Assembly (NCBI RefSeq): GCF_021190915.1
Contig: NZ_JAIOAP010000001.1
Span: 558,001-622,000, forward strand
DNA length: 64,000 nt
Source of the DNA: Cohnella silvisoli
Lineage (GTDB): Bacteria > Bacillota > Bacilli > Paenibacillales > Paenibacillaceae
Direction of reading: 5' to 3'
In this document: one piece after another, positions 1 to 7,235 of the stretch
Position numbering within the stretch: position 1 is the first letter of the stretch
Layout of the letters: every line of letters starts with the position of its first letter
The notes under the pieces: model-generated
What the model saw: only the letters and a program-made list of their open reading frames with translations
Told to the model about the DNA's origin: nothing
The model's database searches: none
Position numbers and translations under genes: made by a program

Positions 1-699
1 ACGATCAACACGATCTATCTGAATGCCGTGTTCATCATCTTTTCTTTGGCGGGATCGGTATTAGTCGCTCTGCTCATGATGGAGGTGCGCAGCCGGCGGT
101 TGACAAAGGCGTATCAAACGGCATTATTTTTCCCCTATTTTATTTCTTGGGTGATCGTCGGTTATTTCGTTTACGCTCTTCTAAACTATGACAGCGGCAC
201 GATCAACCGGCTGCTCGGATCCGTAGGGCAGGAGGCCGTGCAGTGGTATACGAAGCCTCAATACTGGCCCGTTATTTTGGTCCTCGTCTACATGTGGAAG
301 TATGTCGGTTATTACAGTCTGATCTACATGGCCGGGATGCTGGGCATCGATAAAGAATACTATGAAGCCGCCATGATAGACGGGGCTACGAAATTTCAGC
401 AAATTCGCAAAATAACGCTGCCGCTGCTCATGCCGTTAATGACGATCATGGTGCTAATGCAGGTAGGCAGAATATTTTTCGCAGACTTTGGCTTGTTTTA
501 TAACGTTACGCAGAACAGCGGAGCGTTATACAGCACAACGGATGTCATCGATACGTATGTTTTCCGAACGTTTCGAGTGCTGGGCGATGCGGGAATGGCC
601 ACCGCGGCCGGATTTTATCAGGCGATCTGCGGACTTGTTCTCGTCTATATTTCCAACTGGTGCGTCAGAAAAGTAAGCCCGGACGACGCCTTGTTCTAA
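1..699 (+). CDS. CUT1 sugar ABC transporter permease, LplB-like (5' end outside window)
   Basis: Integral membrane subunit of a carbohydrate ABC importer. The frame is open from the first base, so the gene starts before the window; 232 residues are visible. Several hydrophobic segments are present, and the cytoplasmic EAA loop that docks the ATPase reads EAAMIDGATKFQQIRKITLP. The C-terminus ends in a membrane segment followed by a short basic tail, as in LplB/YtcP-type permeases. The partner permease starts at 2121 and the binding lipoprotein at 3066, so this was one operon before a TnpB element inserted at 717. No ATPase gene is nearby; a shared MsmX-type ATPase is usual for this family. Substrate is inferred from the linked rhamnosidase. 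The call is firm at family level. Confidence 0.92.
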   Translation, partial: TINTIYLNAVFIIFSLAGSVLVALLMMEVRSRRLTKAYQTALFFPYFISWVIVGYFVYALLNYDSGTINRLLGSVGQEAVQWYTKPQYWPVILVLVYMWKYVGYYSLIYMAGMLGIDKEYYEAAMIDGATKFQQIRKITLPLLMPLMTIMVLMQVGRIFFADFGLFYNVTQNSGALYSTTDVIDTYVFRTFRVLGDAGMATAAGFYQAICGLVLVYISNWCVRKVSPDDALF

Positions 700-719
700 T
701 GAAAGGGTGCACAGATCAA

Positions 720-890
720 CTACCCCCGCTTAACGTTGCACGTTTGAAGCGGGAGCTTGTACCTAACCGGCAGTATGGGCGGTTCGTCGGAACCTCCTGC
801 CTTTATTCGCTCGTTTATTAGCGTGTTGGTACATCAGGGCGGGCTGACATCCACCCGTACCGCAAGTGCTTGCACCTACGGTCACTTCGA
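720..890 (-). ncRNA. Predicted omega-RNA region of TnpB (3' end of tnpB to right end)
   Basis: In IS605-type elements the guide RNA of TnpB is made from the 3' end of tnpB through the right-end hairpin, with the guide taken from flanking DNA. Here the region between the tnpB stop (882) and the right end is about 160 bp, non-coding, and ends with the stable hairpin at 725-753. The guide would begin at 716 and read toward lower coordinates (ATCTGTGCACCCTTTC...). Boundaries and processing are inferred from known systems; no homology search was made. Confidence 0.55.
725..753. repeat. Right-end hairpin of the TnpB element
   Basis: CCCGCTT (725-731) pairs with AAGCGGG (747-753), and the inner AACG pairs with CGTT around a TTGCA loop, with a TG bulge. 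This is the subterminal palindrome expected at an IS605-type end. CAACTA at 717-722 lies just outside it. Confidence 0.8.
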
Positions 891-1988
891 CAGGTACTCG
901 GTTCCCTTGTATCGAAGATTCATGGCTCCGACGCGATCGTCGTTCGTCGTATAACCGCACTTTTTGCATCTGAACGTGTGGATCTTTTTGATTCGATTCG
1001 CTTTGTCAGGCTTCAGACATTTCGGACACGTTTGAGAAGTATAGGCCGGATCGACGGCGATTACCTTGCATTGGTGCAAAGCGGCCTTGTATTCGATCAT
1101 CTGCCTCAGTTGCCGGAACGCCCACGATACTGACACATACCGGTCCTGCAGCCTGACTTTTTCGGTCTTGCCGCGTACACCGGATAAGTCCTCCAGTACG
1201 AGCAAACTGTCCTTTCCCGCCCGGGTCACGAGTGCCTTCGAGAGCTGATGGTTCACATCGCTCATCCAACGGTTTTCTCGGTTCCCGGTGGCCTTGAGCC
1301 GCCGGCGGGCGGAAGGGGTTTGCCTTTGCTGCAGGGACTTGCGTGCTTGGGCATACCGGGCTCGTCTGGTCTTCACTTGCCTGCCGTTGTAAAATGCCGT
1401 TTTCCTATCCGAGTCGTAGGTGGTGGCCAAAAAGTTGATGCCCAAGTCGATTCCGACGATGTTTCGGATTCGGCGGTCATCGGTTGGTTCTTCCATCTCT
1501 TTGGTCATCGGGATGTGCAGAAAGAACTTTCCCTTCTTCACAACTAACTTTGCTGTACCGAAGTCCCAAGTGCCATCAAAGAAGCGCTCCATTCCGTTCG
1601 GGTTAAAAGGAACCTTGACTCGTCCTTCGAGAGTGTTGAGGGAAAATTGATCTTTCTTTATCGAGTAGTCCCGGTTGTAGACCAGATCGTATTCCGGTTT
1701 TCTAAACACAGCCAGTGTTCCGGTAACACCATTTGACTTCATCGACCGATACTTGGCTGCCACTGTCTTGATGACACTTTGGGCCATTTGCGAACGCAGT
1801 CCGAATGTGGTACGAAGTGGCCTATATAGTTGCTTATGTAGTGCAAAAGGGGTAGCAACTTGATGTTCAAACGAGAACCGGGAGGTGTGATTCAATGCCT
1901 GTTTGATCGAACGAATGGTCGTGAGCAGCAGAGAAGCCTGCTCAGGTGTTGGAGTCAGCTTGACTTTGGCAGTCAGCGTAACTTGCAA
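882..1988 (-). CDS. tnpB: RNA-guided endonuclease TnpB (IS605 OrfB family)
   Basis: Ancestor-type relative of Cas12: cuts DNA next to the element's target motif under guidance of the omega-RNA. About 368 residues. RuvC-I is GIDLGINFLATT (Asp near 181), RuvC-II is LLVLEDLSG (Glu near 266), then a zinc ribbon CPKCLKPDK...FRCKKCG (Cys near 321, 324, 341, 344), then RuvC-III NDDRVGAMNL (Asp near 351). All catalytic and zinc residues are present, so the protein looks active. I chose the TTG at 1988 because GGAGGTGA lies at a good distance just upstream; an in-frame ATG at 2003 overlaps that site. No transposase accompanies it. Family call is secure. Confidence 0.93.
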   Translation of the reverse strand: MQVTLTAKVKLTPTPEQASLLLTTIRSIKQALNHTSRFSFEHQVATPFALHKQLYRPLRTTFGLRSQMAQSVIKTVAAKYRSMKSNGVTGTLAVFRKPEYDLVYNRDYSIKKDQFSLNTLEGRVKVPFNPNGMERFFDGTWDFGTAKLVVKKGKFFLHIPMTKEMEEPTDDRRIRNIVGIDLGINFLATTYDSDRKTAFYNGRQVKTRRARYAQARKSLQQRQTPSARRRLKATGNRENRWMSDVNHQLSKALVTRAGKDSLLVLEDLSGVRGKTEKVRLQDRYVSVSWAFRQLRQMIEYKAALHQCKVIAVDPAYTSQTCPKCLKPDKANRIKKIHTFRCKKCGYTTNDDRVGAMNLRYKGTEYLSK

Positions 1989-2073
1989 GATTTCACCTCC
2001 CATATAGAAATGCGAATATATGTTCTATTTTATAACAAAGAGAGCAACTTTTCAAGCAAAAGTAAGGAGGGAA

Positions 2074-2116
2074 GGCGCATTCCTCTCCGTCTGTAGAGAT
2101 CGGAGTCTCCTGCGCC
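2074..2116. repeat. Left-end hairpin of the TnpB element
   Basis: GGCGCA (2074-2079) pairs with TGCGCC (2111-2116), and CTCCG pairs with CGGAG inside it. It abuts the second CAACTA copy (2116-2121), which runs directly into the start codon of the next permease. Confidence 0.75.
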
Positions 2117-2120
2117 AACT

Positions 2121-2993
2121 ATGATGAAAACATATAGCATATGGCAACGCGCTGTCCTCCACTTGATGCTGCTGATCTTGGCGGTCATGTGCATCGTTCC
2201 GCTAATCTTGGTCGTGTCGGCTTCTTTCTCGGATGAAACGGCAATCGTGAAATACGGTTACACCTTGTTGCCCAAGGTCATTAGTACCTACGCATACAAG
2301 TACATTTTGTCGAACCCTTCGCAAATATTCCAAGCCTACGGCGTCACGATTTTTGTTACCGCGATAGGCACCGTATTCAGTTTAGCGATTTCGTCCTGCC
2401 TCGCTTATGTGTTGTCAAGGAAGGACTTCGCTTATGGCCGCAAGTTTTCGTTCGTCATTTACTTCACGATGCTCTTTAATGGAGGGCTTGTGCCGAATTA
2501 TATGCTGGTTACGCAGGCGCTTCATATGAAAAATAGCGTGTGGGCGCTTATTCTGCCTTATCTGGTCATTCCGTGGTTTGTGCTCTTATTGCGAACCTAT
2601 TTCGCGGATATTCCGGAGTCGTTGATTGAAAGCGCTAAGATCGAAAGCGCGGGTGAATTCAGAATTTTATTTTCCATCGTTCTTCCTCTCTCGCTCCCGG
2701 CCATGGCCACCGTGGGACTGTTCATTATTCTGATGTACTGGAATGACTGGTATTTGGCGCTGCTGTATCTGGATGACAGTAAGAAATACCCTTTACAATA
2801 TTTGCTCTATAACATTATGCAAAATCTTTCGGCGATTCAAGCGAATCCGATGCCTGGGTTGAAGATCAAACTGCCCGGAGAAAACACGCGAATGGCTATT
2901 GCCGTGTTGGCCACGGGACCGATCCTGTTCGCGTTCCTGTTCGTCCAACGGTTCTTCATAGCAGGCTTGAAAGTCGGTGCAGTCAAAGGGTAG
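2121..2993 (+). CDS. CUT1 sugar ABC transporter permease, YtcP/LplC-like
   Basis: Second membrane subunit of the importer begun at position 1; 290 residues. N-terminal hydrophobic segment LHLMLLILAVMCIVPLILVV, several further membrane helices, an EAA loop reading ESAKIESAGEFRILFSIVLPLSLP, and the usual C-terminal VQRFFIAGLKVGAVKG. The EAA loop has IES where IDG is common. The ATG lies 5 nt from the left tip of the TnpB element. No Shine-Dalgarno is at a normal distance: AAGGAGGG at 2064-2072 is about 50 nt away, and CGGAG near 2101 sits within the tip hairpin. Before insertion GAAAGGGTG (701-709) would have served. The binding protein gene follows 72 bp later. Confidence 0.92.
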   Translation: MMKTYSIWQRAVLHLMLLILAVMCIVPLILVVSASFSDETAIVKYGYTLLPKVISTYAYKYILSNPSQIFQAYGVTIFVTAIGTVFSLAISSCLAYVLSRKDFAYGRKFSFVIYFTMLFNGGLVPNYMLVTQALHMKNSVWALILPYLVIPWFVLLLRTYFADIPESLIESAKIESAGEFRILFSIVLPLSLPAMATVGLFIILMYWNDWYLALLYLDDSKKYPLQYLLYNIMQNLSAIQANPMPGLKIKLPGENTRMAIAVLATGPILFAFLFVQRFFIAGLKVGAVKG

Positions 2994-3065
2994 AGAGAAC
3001 AACGGCTTACACCGGATAACGGTTAAGTATACAATTAAACATCATAAAGGGAGGAAACGAACAAC

Positions 3066-4643
3066 ATGAACAAAACTGCAAAAGTATGGGGTCTCGTCTT
3101 AACCGTCTGCTTGACGCTGGCGCTCGTGCTGGCCGGATGCGGTACATCCAACAAAGAGAAAGGTGCCGTCACACCAAACGCCTCAGCAACTGCATCATCC
3201 TCGCCGTCGGGAACGGCAGCCGCTTCGGAAAAGCCGAAGCTGGATCCAGTGGAGCTGTCTTGGTACGTTCCCGGAACGCCGCAGAAGGATACCGAATCGG
3301 TAGAGGCGGAAATCAACAAATATTTGCAGGACAAAATCAATGCCACGATCAAAATCAAATACATCGACTGGAGCTCGTTCGAGCAGAAGCTCAACGCGAT
3401 GACGGCGACAGGCGAAAACTTCGACCTCGTGTTTACCGCTGCCTGGTTCAACAACTACGTGACGAACGCGGGCAAAGGCGCCTTCTTGCCAATGGATGAA
3501 CTGATCGATCAATACGGCCCTCATTTGAAGGAGAAGTTCGGCAAATACTTGCCGGCGGCCGCGATCAATGGAAAGCTGTATGCGCTGCCTTACAATATCG
3601 GCGCGATGGCGCTGCAAAGAGGCATTAATGTCAATAAACAATTGGCGGACAAGTACGGCTTCGATCCGAAAGGCATTAAGAAACTGTCCGATTTCGACCC
3701 GCTCTACTCCCAGATCGTGAAGAACGAGAAGGGCATTACTCCGATCGGCATGGATAATAACCAAAGGTCTTTTATAGCGATGTATACGATGCCCTTCATG
3801 TTTATCGACAATAAGCTTCCCGGAGTCGTGAAAGCCGACGACGATTCTCTCACGATCATGAACCAGTACACGTCTACGGAATTCAAGAGTTATGTCGAGC
3901 TTATGCGAAGCTGGAACCAACAAGGATTCATCAACAAAGATTCGGTGTCCTTGAAGGATTCCAACACGCCGCTGAAAGCCGGGAAGTTTGCCGGAATTGT
4001 GGATAACGTTGCGCCGGGCTGGGATGTCTCGTTCAAGAACAATTACGGCTTCGATATTTATCAAGTGGCGACGACGGAGCCGGAATTGTCCACCGCAGGG
4101 GTTTTCGCCAGCATGACGGCGATCAGCAAAACGAGCAAAAATCCGGAGCGGGCGATGATGCTGCTCGACCTGGTGAACTCCGATTATCATTTGCTGAACC
4201 TCTTCGCTTTCGGAATCGAAGGCAAGCATTACATGGTGACGGACGGTTCGTCTGATATTAAGATCATTAAACGTCCGGACGGCGTAACGGCGGAGACAAA
4301 CGGTTACGATCTGAACGGTTCGGGCTGGTTGTTCGCGGATCCGTGGATGCTTTACGATTACAGCCCGGACAGAGTCGCCCAAGTCGAAGCGCAGAAGAAA
4401 TTCGTCGATTCCGCGAAGCTGTCACCGATTCTCGGGTTCGTATTCAATCCGGAGCCTGTGAAGACGCAGGTGGCCAGCGTCACCGCCGTTTTCGACCAAT
4501 TTATGCCCTCTTTGGGCTCGGGATCGCTTGATGTGAACAAGGCGCTTGGAGAATTCATCGACAAAATGAACAAAGCGGGCGCCGAAGATATTATTAAAGA
4601 AATGCAGAAGCAAATCGACGCATGGAAAGCGGCGAAAAAATAA
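3066..4643 (+). CDS. Extracellular sugar-binding lipoprotein, LplA-like
   Basis: Surface-anchored solute receptor for the two permeases upstream; 525 residues. The signal peptide ends in lipobox LAGC with Cys25, followed by a low-complexity Ser/Ala/Thr linker (about 30-60) typical of Gram-positive lipoproteins. The mature part has the type-1 solute-binding pattern (ELSWYVPGTPQKDTESVEAEINKYL, then MDELIDQYGPHLKEKFGKYL). GGGAGG lies about 9 nt before the ATG. The long form (over 500 residues) and its neighbours match the LplA/YtcQ group, often linked with plant polysaccharide or oligosaccharide uptake. The linked rhamnosidase gene at 7236 suggests rhamnose-containing oligosaccharides; this is inference. 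Confidence 0.92.
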   Translation: MNKTAKVWGLVLTVCLTLALVLAGCGTSNKEKGAVTPNASATASSSPSGTAAASEKPKLDPVELSWYVPGTPQKDTESVEAEINKYLQDKINATIKIKYIDWSSFEQKLNAMTATGENFDLVFTAAWFNNYVTNAGKGAFLPMDELIDQYGPHLKEKFGKYLPAAAINGKLYALPYNIGAMALQRGINVNKQLADKYGFDPKGIKKLSDFDPLYSQIVKNEKGITPIGMDNNQRSFIAMYTMPFMFIDNKLPGVVKADDDSLTIMNQYTSTEFKSYVELMRSWNQQGFINKDSVSLKDSNTPLKAGKFAGIVDNVAPGWDVSFKNNYGFDIYQVATTEPELSTAGVFASMTAISKTSKNPERAMMLLDLVNSDYHLLNLFAFGIEGKHYMVTDGSSDIKIIKRPDGVTAETNGYDLNGSGWLFADPWMLYDYSPDRVAQVEAQKKFVDSAKLSPILGFVFNPEPVKTQVASVTAVFDQFMPSLGSGSLDVNKALGEFIDKMNKAGAEDIIKEMQKQIDAWKAAKK

Positions 4644-4758
4644 GCTTTCCTGATCAGGCGGGATGGTCGGGGTTAGAGAGGTGTTGAGCTTGATCGACAC
4701 TTCCTCTGACTCCGATTTTGTACTATCATGGAGTCACCTATCCAAGGGAGTCATCCAC

Positions 4759-7101
4759 ATGAAATTTCTGAACCGGTCCTTCAGCCTATATAAAAAAATG
4801 ATTCTATACACTTCCATTCTCATTGCCGCGATTCTGTTGCTGCAATCGTTTATTTTAAACCGGTATTTTGAACGCATCGGCTCGCAGATCACGTTTAATT
4901 CCAATCTGAATATTTTATCCCAGATTAGCTATAGCTCCAACTACATGAACGATTCGGTTAGAAGCTTCGCGGCGACCATCTATTCCGATTCGAAAAATCT
5001 TCCGCTGATGTACTCGCAAACGACAAACCCGGACGAGATTTACGAGCAAATGAAAAGCATCGATACGATGGTCAATCAATCTCCCTTTATTTATTCAGTC
5101 TATATCTACAACGGCAATAGAAACGAATTCTATTCGACGACGTGGGAGACAATCGTCAGCTCCAGGGATTTTCTGGACAAGGACATGGTGCATAAACTTG
5201 AAAACGGAGGACTGCCGGCCAATTATCAGTTCTCGCCCATCCCGCGGAAAATTCCGCTCAACAGCTACAGCGGCTCAGACCAGCTGTTCACCGACGTATT
5301 GACTTATATCATCTTCGATCAGTTCTACAACAGCGACAAAATCCAAAGCGCGATCGTCATCAACGTGAAGGTCGATTATCTCACTGGCGTCATCAACGCG
5401 TTGAAAACGAAGGGCTCCTCCATATCCAACAAAATTTTAATTGCGGCCGGCAACCGGTTCATTACGGGCAACCAGCAAACGAACGAAGCCAATAGTAATG
5501 CCATGGGCGATGCCTATTTTCAGCAAATTCTCCATAGTCCGGACAAATCCGGCTACTTCAAGGATACGACCGGGAAGCAAAGCAACTTGGTCACCTTTGT
5601 GTCTTCGGACATTCCGGATTGGAAATTCGTCAGCATTACTCCCTATAAAGAAATCGTCAAGGATATCGATAGAATCAGGGTCGCGACGTATATCGCCTGC
5701 GTCGTCATTGTTGTGATCGGGTTTTTGCTCGCTTATTTTCTGGCGAAGCATTTGTATTCGCCGATCCGGTTTATTATCGGGAAAGTGGTCAAAGCGACCG
5801 ACGCTGCCGAAGTTGGCAAGGACGTCAACGATATCGACTTTTTGTCCAAAGCTTTCATGGACAGCATCGAGGCCAAAAAAACGCTGCAAATCGCCAAGAA
5901 CGAGAACGATATTCACCAGAAGCAGCAGGCGCTTCACCAAATGCTGACGGATGTAAACTTGGATATGGATTATGTTGAAAGGGTTTTCAATAAATATAAA
6001 ATAACGTGGAATGCCGGCAAGCCGTTCTTCGTGTGCAACTATGCGATCGATCACGCGGAGGCGTTTAACCGGAAATTCGGCATCGAAGATCAGAAGCTGT
6101 TCCGATTCATGGTCGGGAACGTGGCTTGCGAGATTATGGGGGAGCATTTCCGGACGGAATGCGTGATTGTGGATAACCAACGGATGATCGTCATTTTGCA
6201 AAATAAATCGGGGGATGCCGAGGAAGTATACGGAATTGCGCCTGATCTGGCGAAGAGGGTGCAGAACTGGTTCGATGAGAAGCTTGGCTTATCTTTAACG
6301 GCTGCGATCAGTTATTTGGCGCCCACGTTTGCGGAAATCGGATCATCCTATAAGAACGCGGTCGAATTATCCAAGTATCGCTTCCTATACGGACATCGAT
6401 CGCTCTTGAAAGCGGAAATTCTGGACCGTGTCGAGGTGACGGGCTTTGAACATCCGAAGGATCTGGAGCGCGATTTGATGGAGAGCTTGACTTCAGGCAA
6501 GCTGGAGGACTGCATCCGGCATTATTACGAGATTATGAAACACGCTGCCCGATACTCCTTCGACAACGTTGCATCCTACCTTCTCTATTTCTCCTATCTC
6601 ATTTATATGAAGATCAATGATATGGAGGCGAAGGGCTATGACAAGCTGTCGCTGGACAGCCATCAATTCACGCATGATATTATTTCCTGTGAAACGCTTG
6701 AGCAGGTCGATGCCAAATTCGTCGAGATGTTCACCACGATGACCGAAATCGTTAACCAGAAAAAGTTCAAACGGAAGAACGCGACAGCGGAAAAAATTAT
6801 TCGCATCCTAGAAACGGACTATCCGAACAAAGCGCTTTGCCAGGAAGGAGTAGCCGGCGATTTGAACGTATCCAAGGATTACATCGGAAGAATATTCAAA
6901 GAAACGTATGCGAAGTCTTTCGGCGAATATTTGAACGAGATCAGACTGAACAAAGCGGCTCAGTTGCTGAGTACGACGAAGAAAAGCATCCCGGAAATCG
7001 TGGACGAAATCGGCTGGGAAAATAAAAATTACTTTTACACGATGTTTAAAGCGAAATTCGGCATGACGACAAGCGAATACAGAATCAAATTCGGCCTGTG
7101 A
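4759..7101 (+). CDS. Membrane-anchored AraC-family transcriptional regulator
   Basis: One-component sensor-regulator of 780 residues. It has a membrane helix near 12-32 (MILYTSILIAAILLLQSFIL), an extracytoplasmic region of about 270 residues, a second helix near 305-330 (YIACVVIVVIGFLLAYFLA), a cytoplasmic linker with a heptad-like stretch, and a C-terminal AraC double helix-turn-helix (about 680-780: VAGDLNVSKDYIGRIFKET, then IPEIVDEIGWENKNYFYTMF). This is the YesS-like layout. I chose the ATG at 4759 for its AAGGGAG site and hydrophobic onset; the frame is open to 4663. It follows the binding protein by 115 bp and precedes the GH78 gene, so it probably controls this transporter/hydrolase module in response to an external sugar. 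Confidence 0.9.
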   Translation: MKFLNRSFSLYKKMILYTSILIAAILLLQSFILNRYFERIGSQITFNSNLNILSQISYSSNYMNDSVRSFAATIYSDSKNLPLMYSQTTNPDEIYEQMKSIDTMVNQSPFIYSVYIYNGNRNEFYSTTWETIVSSRDFLDKDMVHKLENGGLPANYQFSPIPRKIPLNSYSGSDQLFTDVLTYIIFDQFYNSDKIQSAIVINVKVDYLTGVINALKTKGSSISNKILIAAGNRFITGNQQTNEANSNAMGDAYFQQILHSPDKSGYFKDTTGKQSNLVTFVSSDIPDWKFVSITPYKEIVKDIDRIRVATYIACVVIVVIGFLLAYFLAKHLYSPIRFIIGKVVKATDAAEVGKDVNDIDFLSKAFMDSIEAKKTLQIAKNENDIHQKQQALHQMLTDVNLDMDYVERVFNKYKITWNAGKPFFVCNYAIDHAEAFNRKFGIEDQKLFRFMVGNVACEIMGEHFRTECVIVDNQRMIVILQNKSGDAEEVYGIAPDLAKRVQNWFDEKLGLSLTAAISYLAPTFAEIGSSYKNAVELSKYRFLYGHRSLLKAEILDRVEVTGFEHPKDLERDLMESLTSGKLEDCIRHYYEIMKHAARYSFDNVASYLLYFSYLIYMKINDMEAKGYDKLSLDSHQFTHDIISCETLEQVDAKFVEMFTTMTEIVNQKKFKRKNATAEKIIRILETDYPNKALCQEGVAGDLNVSKDYIGRIFKETYAKSFGEYLNEIRLNKAAQLLSTTKKSIPEIVDEIGWENKNYFYTMFKAKFGMTTSEYRIKFGL

Positions 7102-7118
7102 TCGCACAGGCTTTTTTT
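7094..7118 (+). terminator. Rho-independent terminator after the AraC-type regulator
   Basis: GCCTGTG (7094-7100) pairs with CACAGGC (7105-7111), followed by seven T. The stem overlaps the stop codon of the regulator gene. It separates the transport/regulator unit from the rhamnosidase gene. Confidence 0.85.
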
Positions 7119-7235
7119 GTCCGCTAATTTAAACAACGGAAGTGCGATTTAACAAACAAAAGTCGTAAACTTAAACTTCAAATCGGCATGCCGAACCCTT
7201 AATAATAAAGGAAAAACCGACAACGGAGGCTTCCG

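Larger units (their letters stand above)
717..2115 (-). mobile_element. IS605-type TnpB-only element (IS1341-like, no tnpA)
   Basis: About 1.4 kb carrying one gene, tnpB, on the minus strand and no Y1 or serine transposase. Both tips have hairpins: the right end at 725-753 (CCCGCTT/AAGCGGG plus AACG/CGTT) and the left end at 2074-2116 (GGCGCA/TGCGCC plus CTCCG/CGGAG). CAACTA (TAGTTG on the element strand) occurs at 717-722 and again at 2116-2121. Removing 717-2115 restores an ordinary permease-permease junction with one CAACTA copy. I place the ends on this basis. The element lies in an operon and is transcribed against it. Mobility would need a tnpA supplied elsewhere. Confidence 0.85.

Noticed and set aside
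3195..4382. Long open frame (395 codons) on the minus strand
   Set aside because: It lies wholly antisense to the binding-protein gene, has an Arg/His/Val-rich shadow composition, no ribosome binding site and no recognisable domain.
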